From an uncultured Verrucomicrobiae bacterium (GTDB lineage: Bacteria > Verrucomicrobiota > Verrucomicrobiia > JADLBR01 > CALLMV01): a DNA stretch of 58,828 nt. The notes below the pieces were generated by a model. The model did no database searches. It was not told the origin of the DNA and saw only the letters and a list, made by a program, of their open reading frames with translations. Shown piece after piece: positions 18,165 to 25,005 of the stretch. Where the stretch lies: NCBI GenBank assembly GCA_938005615.1, contig CALLMV010000004.1, forward strand, positions 1-58,828, given 5' to 3'. The position numbers and the translations under genes are program-made. Numbering within the stretch: the first letter of the stretch is position 1; each line of letters begins with the position of its first letter.

Positions 18165-19499
18165 ATGTTAAAACGTGCTTACACAACATTCTTTTGCTCT
18201 TTCTGTGCAATAGCGTCTATCACTAACTTCACGACAGCTGGCCCCGTACCTACAAATGCACAGGACGGCATGTCCCGCATATACTACACCTACAAAAAAG
18301 GCATGGGGGGCGGAGTTGCCGCCGTTGTTGTTCATCCCAACACAGGCAAAATCATCCGGCAAGAAGTACTCGGGGAAAGCCCCCTTTTCGTCAATCCACA
18401 CAAAATCAAAGTTTCCGAATGTGGTAACTATCTCCTAGCCACATCCCAACACGAGGCAGTTAACAACATCTTCCTCGCTGACCTGAGAAATAAAACCCAC
18501 AAGTTCCTCTCTGTTCCACGTAATCCCGATGACATCGGTACACACGGTTGTTTGTTCTTCGTCGGTGCAGAAGAACAGTCTGCCTACACCATCTGCGGAG
18601 AAAAACAGAAAACCATCGTTCATTGGAATGGCAAACACCAGCTTTACCCAGAGGGTCGCAGAATTGAATACGTTTCCACAACCCCTGACGGTGCAGCTTG
18701 GACAAGCTGGCAAAAAGACAGTGGCAGCGGTCGCAGAAAAGGCAGCCGTGTCGTTGTCATAGACATTGCCTCTGGCCGCACCATCGCCGACCTTCACATG
18801 CCTCGAGCCATGCCACACCTAAACTTGGCTGACATGAAAGAACAGGGGCCAAATCCAGAAATCATTTACCCTTCTGTTAAAACAAACACCCTATTACTTT
18901 CGATGGATCTCTACGGCGGCATCGCTATGGCAGACCTCGACGCCGCACAAAAGGGCCGCTGGCAAAACCTAACTTACCACAACACCGACCCCACAAAAAA
19001 GTGGGGCACAGCCTTCCCTGATCGCGGCATCCTGTACCCCACCAAGAACAATGATTTTGCGCTCATCGCAAATGCTGGCAAAAATGGCGGGGCCGTTTGG
19101 ATAGACCTCCGTCGCAGACAGATTGTTCAGACACTCAACACACCCGCTGGCTTGGAAGCTCCAGTCATTGTAGCAAATGGACGTTTTCTAGCAGCACCAG
19201 TTCCAGGCAAATCCAAATCCCGCTTCTTCGGCGAATTGATGGAAGGCCGCAAGCCCCAATCGGTTCTCTACACCTTTGAAGTCATCAATCAACAAGGAGA
19301 GCCGCGCTTACGGACGTTCACTCATGACTTACCTACTCGGGCTTATCGCGCTGCCCCCGTCAACGCAAAGGCAAATGATATCGTTCTCTTAACGGCTGGA
19401 AATAAAAATGCCAATGAACTTATCACTGTCCGTGCCTCAACAGGATCTGTGCTTGACCGTGTATCGGCAGTAGGAAACATCAAAAGGATAGCTTACTAA
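18165..19499 (+). CDS. Exported protein of unknown function, possibly a beta-propeller
   Basis: This is a 444-residue protein with an N-terminal signal peptide (MLKRAYTTFFCSFCAIASIT, cleavage probably near TTAGPV). I do not recognise a named family. The body alternates beta-rich blocks ending in phrases such as GGGVAAVVVHPNTGKIIRQ, GSRVVVIDIASGRTIADL, GAVWIDLRRRQIVQTLNTP and ELITVRASTGSVLDRVSAV. These are spaced like blades of a YVTN/WD-type beta-propeller. It is transcribed divergently from the autotransporter and precedes xylB. The site upstream shares an inverted repeat with the xylB promoter region, so a role in the same sugar- or surface-related response is plausible. No catalytic motif is evident. 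Confidence 0.7.
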   Translation: MLKRAYTTFFCSFCAIASITNFTTAGPVPTNAQDGMSRIYYTYKKGMGGGVAAVVVHPNTGKIIRQEVLGESPLFVNPHKIKVSECGNYLLATSQHEAVNNIFLADLRNKTHKFLSVPRNPDDIGTHGCLFFVGAEEQSAYTICGEKQKTIVHWNGKHQLYPEGRRIEYVSTTPDGAAWTSWQKDSGSGRRKGSRVVVIDIASGRTIADLHMPRAMPHLNLADMKEQGPNPEIIYPSVKTNTLLLSMDLYGGIAMADLDAAQKGRWQNLTYHNTDPTKKWGTAFPDRGILYPTKNNDFALIANAGKNGGAVWIDLRRRQIVQTLNTPAGLEAPVIVANGRFLAAPVPGKSKSRFFGELMEGRKPQSVLYTFEVINQQGEPRLRTFTHDLPTRAYRAAPVNAKANDIVLLTAGNKNANELITVRASTGSVLDRVSAVGNIKRIAY

Positions 19500-19631
19500 T
19501 AAGTTAGAAATTTGAAAATTCTCTGACTAAAAGCAAATCCATCGTTGCTAACACAAACTACAACACTACATCCGTTGAGTTTTTGTAAAGAAGTGCCCAA
19601 ATGGTTCTTGTTGTGTTAAGAATTTACAATA

Positions 19632-19657
19632 AATATGTTACAAATATGTAACATATT
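19632..19657. promoter_or_regulatory. Perfect 11-bp-arm inverted repeat (putative operator) upstream of xylB
   Basis: AATATGTTACA (19632-19642) and TGTAACATATT (19647-19657) are exact complements separated by AATA. A good -10-like hexamer TACAAT (19625-19630) lies immediately before it, with only a poor -35 (TGGTTC, 17 bp upstream). A bound protein would therefore cover the transcription start, as expected for a repressor site. The core arms recur upstream of the autotransporter. Confidence 0.6.
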
Positions 19658-19682
19658 CGTATGCTTCACTTTTTCACTTCCC

Positions 19683-19699
19683 TTGATTTTACAAATCAA
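19683..19699. promoter_or_regulatory. Short hairpin just upstream of the xylB start
   Basis: TTGATTT (19683-19689) and AAATCAA (19693-19699) pair perfectly around TAC, ending 16 bases before the xylB ATG, where no clear Shine-Dalgarno sequence is visible. It could be a second operator or an RNA hairpin affecting translation. AT-rich and short, so the evidence is weak. Confidence 0.35.
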
Positions 19700-19715
19700 A
19701 TATTCTTCGCAGTGA

Positions 19716-21263
19716 ATGAAGCGGCTTTTCGTCGGCATCGACAGCGGAACCCAATCTACTAAATCCCTTGTCATTGACGGAAATACAGGCGCCGTCCTTG
19801 GTTCTGCAACTGCCAAACACACTAGCCGGGAAGGTCTTCCTGTTGGACATTTTGAACAAGACCCGGAGGTCTGGCGCAAAGCCATGTACAGCACGCTTAA
19901 AAAGGCACTTGCAGAAGCCAAAGCAAAAGCATCAGAGGTTAAAGCGCTGGCGGTTTCCGCTCAGCAGCATGGTTTTGTCCCGTTAGATGAAAAAGGAAAC
20001 GTCATTCGTCCAGCGAAACTCTGGTGTGATACTTCCACTGTTTCCCAATGCGATTACATCGCAAAAAAAATCGGATCACAGAAAAAAATCCTTGAGTTAT
20101 CTGGTAACTTTATTCTTCCTGGATACACCGCATCAAAGGTTCTCTGGCTCAAACAAGTCGAGCCTGAAAACTTTCGTAAATTACGCTCCATCCTTTTACC
20201 TCACGATTACCTCAACTTTATCCTAACCGGTAAACTTGCGATGGAATATGGCGATGCCTCCGGTACGGGTTTTCTCGACATCCGTACACGCACTTGGTGC
20301 GAACCGCTCCTTCATGTTATTGATAAAAATCTGCAGTCATTCCTTCCTCCTCTTCAAGACTCATCAAAACCTGTAGGTACACTGAACCACACAGTTGCAA
20401 AAAATCTTGGTCTCTCCGCAGAGTGTCTGGTCGCCGCTGGTGGAGGAGACAATATGATGGCCGCCATTGGCACGGGAAATACCAAGTCTGGTATCCTCAC
20501 AGCCTCTTTCGGTACATCCGGCACGATCTTCGCTTACAGTCCACGGCCACTTATCGACCCGCAGGGTGAGATCGCAGCATTCTGCGACTCGACTGGTGCT
20601 TGGCTCCCGCTAGTTTGTACAATGAACTTCACTGGAGTCACTGAACTCATTAAGAACGTTTTTTCACTTACTAACGAAACGCTCACCAAAGTCATTGAAA
20701 AAGTACCTGCAGGCAGCGACGGTCTTCTGCTAGCGCCTTATTTTCGCGGCGAGCGCACTCCTAACCTTCCCGTAGCATGTGGAGCGTACTTCGGACTCAA
20801 CGACAACAACTGTAGCGCTGGACATTTCGCACGTGCAGCCGTCGAAGGAGTCACGCTTGGAATGAACTACGGTCTAAATCGACTCTGCCAGCTCGGCTCA
20901 CGCCCGAAAGAAATCCGTATCACTGGTGGTGGCTCACAAAATCCTGCATGGAGACAAATCATGGCCGACGTCTTTGCAACCCCAGTAGTCGCATTAAAAA
21001 CCTCTGAAGGAGCTGCCTACGGAGCAGCACTCCAAGCCATGTGGACCTGGCACAACGCACAGGGAGAACGCGTCAAAATAACACAAATAACCGACAAATT
21101 TGTCAAAACGGATCCAACAACACAAGCCGAGCCGCGAAAAGATCCTTCTAAACGTTATAAAGAACTCCAACATCTTCTCGCTGAATTTAGTAAAGCAGCC
21201 TTACCGCTTTTTGAAGTTCACGCTCGTCTCCTAAAAAATTTCGCCAACCTTCAAGACAAATAA
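19716..21263 (+). CDS. xylB: Xylulokinase (FGGY carbohydrate kinase)
   Basis: This enzyme phosphorylates D-xylulose to xylulose 5-phosphate, feeding the pentose phosphate pathway. The 515-residue FGGY-family protein begins with the phosphate-binding loop FVGIDSGTQSTKSLVID. It carries SAQQHGFVPLDEKG, RPAKLWCDTST, the catalytic-aspartate segment AAGGGDNMMAAIGTG, and the ATP-binding region ITGGGSQNPAWRQIMADVFATPV followed by EGAAYGAALQAMW. These match xylulokinases best. A strong inverted repeat overlies its probable promoter, suggesting induction by sugar. No xylA or transporter lies beside it. A separate FGGY remnant lies at 57.5 kb. Confidence 0.9.
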   Translation: MKRLFVGIDSGTQSTKSLVIDGNTGAVLGSATAKHTSREGLPVGHFEQDPEVWRKAMYSTLKKALAEAKAKASEVKALAVSAQQHGFVPLDEKGNVIRPAKLWCDTSTVSQCDYIAKKIGSQKKILELSGNFILPGYTASKVLWLKQVEPENFRKLRSILLPHDYLNFILTGKLAMEYGDASGTGFLDIRTRTWCEPLLHVIDKNLQSFLPPLQDSSKPVGTLNHTVAKNLGLSAECLVAAGGGDNMMAAIGTGNTKSGILTASFGTSGTIFAYSPRPLIDPQGEIAAFCDSTGAWLPLVCTMNFTGVTELIKNVFSLTNETLTKVIEKVPAGSDGLLLAPYFRGERTPNLPVACGAYFGLNDNNCSAGHFARAAVEGVTLGMNYGLNRLCQLGSRPKEIRITGGGSQNPAWRQIMADVFATPVVALKTSEGAAYGAALQAMWTWHNAQGERVKITQITDKFVKTDPTTQAEPRKDPSKRYKELQHLLAEFSKAALPLFEVHARLLKNFANLQDK

Positions 21264-21271
21264 ACCTCAGG

Positions 21272-21967
21272 TCATTTATCCTGATCGGGTCCATAGTTCC
21301 ATTCTCGGGTGGAGTATTTTTTAAACTCTAATTCATTAGCAAATACAGACTCCTCAGTTGTTAAACTCGACGAAACTTTCTCCAGATTAAGTGCTGCAGA
21401 AATTTGTTCCACAAGTCTCTCTCCCAAACTTGATCGCAGATGTTCGTCCCCTTTAGATAAAAGCACACTCCCCTGATGCAAGACTCCCTGCCTGTTCCGA
21501 CGCTGTGCAGCGCCAGCAAGCTTACCACCGGTACGAGCACAAATCACATCATGAGCTACTGCCTTTTGAAAACAAGCGGAAGCATCCCCATCAAGAGCGA
21601 CGGGCGTTAACTTTGCTTGAACACCTAAATCAACCAAAGCACCCACCACTGCTTTGTGCACTGCACAGTACATCGCGGACGTACCCGCCGCACTCAGCGG
21701 ATGTGATCGTGGCAGAACAATCGTGTACGTCAGATCCCTCGCATGATCCACTAACCCACCGCCGGTAAACCTCCGCACAAATTCCCGACCTGGTGGTACC
21801 ACAGATACATGTTGAAAATAACCCAAACTTACAGCCGGACGGTCCCATCCATAAATGCGTAAAACAGCCTCGTTTAAAGTCTGTAGCAATGCCTCATCTA
21901 CTGCCATATTCCACCAAGGCGTGCCTGAGCCATGCCACAGAACCCTCAAAATTTCTTGCGCACTCAT
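21272..21967 (-). CDS. Lipoate/octanoate transferase family protein (LplA/LipM-like)
   Basis: This is a 231-residue protein of the biotin/lipoate protein ligase fold, which attaches lipoyl or octanoyl groups to lipoyl domains of dehydrogenase complexes. Recognisable parts are WHGSGTPWWNMAVDEALL, WDRPAVSLGYFQ, the acyl-adenylate/acyl-binding loop FVRRFTGGGLVDHARDLTY, and ASACFQKAVAHDVICARTGGKLAGAAQRR. The cysteine in ACF aligns with the position of the LipM catalytic cysteine, favouring an octanoyltransferase over an ATP-dependent ligase. It converges with xylB, 8 bp between ends, and has no functional neighbour in the window. Confidence 0.75.
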   Translation of the reverse strand: MSAQEILRVLWHGSGTPWWNMAVDEALLQTLNEAVLRIYGWDRPAVSLGYFQHVSVVPPGREFVRRFTGGGLVDHARDLTYTIVLPRSHPLSAAGTSAMYCAVHKAVVGALVDLGVQAKLTPVALDGDASACFQKAVAHDVICARTGGKLAGAAQRRNRQGVLHQGSVLLSKGDEHLRSSLGERLVEQISAALNLEKVSSSLTTEESVFANELEFKKYSTREWNYGPDQDK

Positions 21968-22094
21968 TTTATCTCAAACCTCATCTCAAACACTTTCTAG
22001 ACTACCTGAACAAACACCAAATGAATAACACTCAAACAACATTCTTTAGGCTAATTGCTCTTGGCAAGAATACCTCTTCGACAAAAGATAACAC

Positions 22095-22580
22095 ATGCAC
22101 AAGCTAGCTTGCCTTGTTACGACGTGTTTGTTAATCGGTGCAACACTACACGCAGGTAGCCGTCCACGCGTACTCCTCACAATCCACACAGAAGTCTCGG
22201 AAATTACACACCCCGATAAACGCCTCGAAATTCCCCTTAATGTACCACCCGGAAAATTCTTTGTCGGAAAAGTTCCAGACATTCCACAATCCTTGCTCAT
22301 AAAAATCGAACACGGCACCCGACCCGGAGCAGCTATGCTTACCTTTGACCCCAGCGGCACTCGGCTCTTGCGCAACATCACAGCCACTAACCGTGGCCGC
22401 CGACTCGCAATTCTTCTCAACGGACGCGTAATTTTTTCTCCTGTCATTGACGCCACCATCACCAACGGCATGCTCTACATACCGGGAGGAATCTTCCCCC
22501 AGGAATTTCAACAGCTCGAACTCGTAGCTAAACAGAATGCCCGCCGTTTTAAAAATCGCCCAAAACCAGACATCAACTAA
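22095..22580 (+). CDS. Exported protein resembling the SecD P1-head subdomain
   Basis: This 161-residue protein has a clear signal peptide (MHKLACLVTTCLLIGATLHA). The mature part ends with RRLAILLNGRVIFSPVIDAT, then TNGMLYIPGGIFPQEFQQLELVA. That region follows the pattern of the periplasmic P1-head domain of SecD (bxLAIvLdgkVxsaPvixxxIxxGxxxIxGxf). SecD itself is much larger and has six membrane helices, all absent here. So this is a stand-alone periplasmic protein with a borrowed or ancestral domain. Its function is unknown. The next gene, a lipoprotein, starts 9 bp downstream and is likely co-transcribed. Confidence 0.6.
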   Translation: MHKLACLVTTCLLIGATLHAGSRPRVLLTIHTEVSEITHPDKRLEIPLNVPPGKFFVGKVPDIPQSLLIKIEHGTRPGAAMLTFDPSGTRLLRNITATNRGRRLAILLNGRVIFSPVIDATITNGMLYIPGGIFPQEFQQLELVAKQNARRFKNRPKPDIN

Positions 22581-22589
22581 ACACCATCC

Positions 22590-23465
22590 ATGTCGTCAAA
22601 AAAAATTTCCTTACTCAGCCTTCTTTTAATAACAATCACCCTTTACACTTCTTGCATCTCCCAGAACACCACCAAAAAGCCAGCCCTACCACCACCCGCG
22701 CCTGCAAGACAAGCATCGCAAACCCATCCTGCCATAAAAGAAATCACACTCAGCGATTCCGACGCCCAGCGCATTGGCCGGATGATCTGGCAAAATGAAT
22801 CTGGTGGCAGGCGTGAGGGCCTCATCGTTTGGAACGTCGGCGAGGAGTTTCCATCCCTCGGTATTGGACACTTCATCTGGTATCCCGTCGGATACCGTGG
22901 CCCTTTTGAAGAAAGCTTTCCTGCACTTGTACAATATTTCCTCACACAAGGCATCACAGTACCCAAGTGGGCAGAAGGACAATGCCCCTGGCCGGATCGC
23001 GAAACTTTTCTCAAACTGCAAAACACTCCTGCAGTAGAAGAACTCCGTGCTTTATTAGAACGCACCACAGCACATCAGGCGCGCTTCGCAGCCCAGCGAC
23101 TTCGCAACGCCCTACCTCGTATACTCGCCGCATCAGATCCCGGGACTCATTCGCACATCATCTCACGCTTCAACGCTGTACAAGCTATTCCACACGGCAT
23201 CTACGCGTTGATGGATTACGTCAACTTCAAAGGCGAAGGCACCAACCCTACCGAACGCTACAACGGCCAGGGCTGGGGCTTGCTTCAAGTCCTAGAACTT
23301 ATGCCCAACCGCGCGAAAAATGCCCCGCCAGAAATCATTATGGAAGATTTTTCCAACTCGGCTTGGGCTGTTCTGGAACGCAGAATCCAAAACTCACCAC
23401 TCGCTAGAGGTGAATCTCGTTGGGCTGCAGGTTGGCGTAATCGCTGCCAAACCTACAAACTATAA
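22590..23465 (+). CDS. Putative lipoprotein with lysozyme-like features
   Basis: This 291-residue protein begins with a hydrophobic export signal and TSC at residue 22, an imperfect lipobox (MSSKKISLLSLLLITITLYT then SC). A Pro/Ala-rich linker follows. The conserved body starts with RMIWQNESGG (E70), then VWNVGEEFPSLGIGHFIWYP (GIGH at 91-94). The spacing of a lone glutamate about 20 residues before GIGH recalls T4-type lysozymes. The C-terminal GQGWGLLQVLELMPNRAK and WAAGWRNRC would fit a helical lysozyme fold. A muramidase activity in the periplasm is inferred, not shown. It is paired with the SecD-head-like gene upstream. Confidence 0.6.
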   Translation: MSSKKISLLSLLLITITLYTSCISQNTTKKPALPPPAPARQASQTHPAIKEITLSDSDAQRIGRMIWQNESGGRREGLIVWNVGEEFPSLGIGHFIWYPVGYRGPFEESFPALVQYFLTQGITVPKWAEGQCPWPDRETFLKLQNTPAVEELRALLERTTAHQARFAAQRLRNALPRILAASDPGTHSHIISRFNAVQAIPHGIYALMDYVNFKGEGTNPTERYNGQGWGLLQVLELMPNRAKNAPPEIIMEDFSNSAWAVLERRIQNSPLARGESRWAAGWRNRCQTYKL

Positions 23466-23607
23466 CTTTAAAACCTCTGCAAGGGCATCATCAGTGAGAG
23501 TTATTCTCGCAAAGAAGAATAAATATAAGTTCAAAAATTTTTTACATTAAAATATATACCAATATTTCAATATTACGATATAGTTGATTTTCTACTTCAA
23601 AATTATT

Positions 23608-24201
23608 CTATAAATCCCAATCACCTTCACTGACAATCACCTCATCTACCCTTTCATCCCACGGGTCCTCCGGGATGTACTGAACGATCTGCCATGGAAA
23701 CGCGATCCCCAGCCTCAAGATCTTTGAGGGAATCAGCTTTAAAAACGCATCGTAATAACCCGCGCCACGTCCGATTCTTGAACCGTTTTTGGTGAATGCC
23801 AGTCCGGGAATGAGCACAACGCTCTTTTCCGGCAATTCTTGAGGTACTACAACCACAAGGGTGCTTGAGGGTTCCAAAATTCCGTAAGTGCCCGTTTGAA
23901 AATGATCATTCTTAGTGACATCTGCAAAGTAGAAATTTAATTTTCCAAATTCGCACCTGGGGAAAGCTGTTGCGACACCACGCAAAATCAACTCCTGCAA
24001 AAAATATGTCAAATCTGGTTCATTTGGGAGTGCACGATATGCCAATAAAACGGGAGGAAGATTTGAAGCAAACTTTTCGCTCAGCTTTTTACAAATATTT
24101 ACCGAGCCCTCTGCAATTTTTTTTGTTGGTACATTCCTTATTCTCTGTCGAATGATCTTGCGCAAATTTGCCTTTTCTAACTTGCTATCTGCGTCTGACA
24201 T
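23608..24201 (-). CDS. 5-formyltetrahydrofolate cyclo-ligase
   Basis: This enzyme converts 5-formyl-THF to 5,10-methenyl-THF using ATP and so recycles a folate storage form. Starting at ATG 24201 (MSDADSKLEKANLRKIIRQR) the protein has 197 residues, normal for the YgfA/5-FCL family. An upstream ATG at 24234 would add 11 residues. Key parts are the basic N-terminal ATP-binding segment and the C-terminal loop VLIPGLAFTKNGSRIGRGAGYYDAFL, followed by LGIAFPWQIVQYIPEDPWDERVD. It is 60 bp downstream of the coiled-coil nuclease-like gene on the same strand. Confidence 0.88.
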   Translation of the reverse strand: MSDADSKLEKANLRKIIRQRIRNVPTKKIAEGSVNICKKLSEKFASNLPPVLLAYRALPNEPDLTYFLQELILRGVATAFPRCEFGKLNFYFADVTKNDHFQTGTYGILEPSSTLVVVVPQELPEKSVVLIPGLAFTKNGSRIGRGAGYYDAFLKLIPSKILRLGIAFPWQIVQYIPEDPWDERVDEVIVSEGDWDL

Positions 24202-24261
24202 GACATCAAGTCTGCTACAAATCCACTCAACCAAAACTGCTAACTTGCGTCAGTACAGTTC

Positions 24262-24891
24262 TTAGAACTTCGATGGCACAAAATCTCGCGCGTTGACGAT
24301 TTCGACACTCTCCCCGCTCTGGGCGATCACAAACAGCCCGCGACTTTCTGCCAGCTCCCGCGCGTCGCTATCTACGACCGCGCCGGCCACCGCTCCGTAA
24401 ACATTCATATCTGCATACTTGGGCATCATGCGTTTGACTTTCTTGAGCCGTTCGATGTGTTTGAGAACATCCTCGGCGGTTAGTCGGCACTTGCATTCCA
24501 CGGCCACAAGTTCCGTGTCGTTCACCACCAACAAATCCACTTCCAGTGTCTCGTTACCGCGTGTCACTGTCGTGCGGGAATGCACCTCGTGCACCGCAAT
24601 CCCCCGCTCTTGAAAAAGTTTCACCGCAGCGGGCTTGACCATCCCCTCCACAAATTCCCCCAGCCGGTTGCCCATCTCGCCAAAGCGTCGGCCCAGATCT
24701 TTAATCAAACGGTCGGTCTCTTGAAACTTACGATCTGTCTCTTGGAATTTGCGATCAGTCTCCTGAAACTTGCGATCGGTTTCTTTGAACCTGTCTGCAG
24801 TTTCCTTAAACTTCAGGTCTGTTTCCTTAAACTTCAGATCAGTTTCCTGAAACATCTGCCAAACTTTTTCAAACGTGAGCGATTCGGCCAT
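24262..24891 (-). CDS. Coiled-coil protein with PD-(D/E)XK nuclease-like C-terminal domain
   Basis: This 209-residue protein has two parts. Residues 15-63 are seven consecutive heptads of the form (Q/K)ETDxKF, a perfect-register coiled coil. Residues ~90-195 fit a restriction-endonuclease-like fold: a conserved LEVDLLVVNDTELVAVECKCRL segment supplies the D...E-x-K catalytic pattern, preceded by RGIAVHEVHSRTTV. This architecture matches the DUF3782-like family widespread in cyanobacteria and other phyla. Its substrate is unknown to me, and it may act in DNA repair or genome defence. It lies between uvrA and the cyclo-ligase gene. Confidence 0.65.
   Translation of the reverse strand: MAESLTFEKVWQMFQETDLKFKETDLKFKETADRFKETDRKFQETDRKFQETDRKFQETDRLIKDLGRRFGEMGNRLGEFVEGMVKPAAVKLFQERGIAVHEVHSRTTVTRGNETLEVDLLVVNDTELVAVECKCRLTAEDVLKHIERLKKVKRMMPKYADMNVYGAVAGAVVDSDARELAESRGLFVIAQSGESVEIVNARDFVPSKF
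24703..24849 (-). repeat. Seven tandem 21-bp coding repeats
   Basis: Seven in-frame copies of a 21-bp unit encode the heptads QETDLKF, KETDLKF, KETADRF, KETDRKF, QETDRKF, QETDRKF and QETDRLI. The central copies are nearly identical at DNA level, consistent with recent expansion by slippage. Copy number probably varies between strains. Confidence 0.85.
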
Positions 24892-25005
24892 AACATTAAG
24901 GTATAGTCGTCCGATAATGAGTCAACAAACGACCGATAAATATTTTACTAGATTTTAATATTATAATATTGTGATTTTAAAATTTATTTTTGGAATGAAT
25001 TCTTT

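Noticed and set aside
24703-24849. CRISPR-like array
   Set aside because: The repeats are contiguous 21-bp coding units without spacers and lie in frame in a protein gene.
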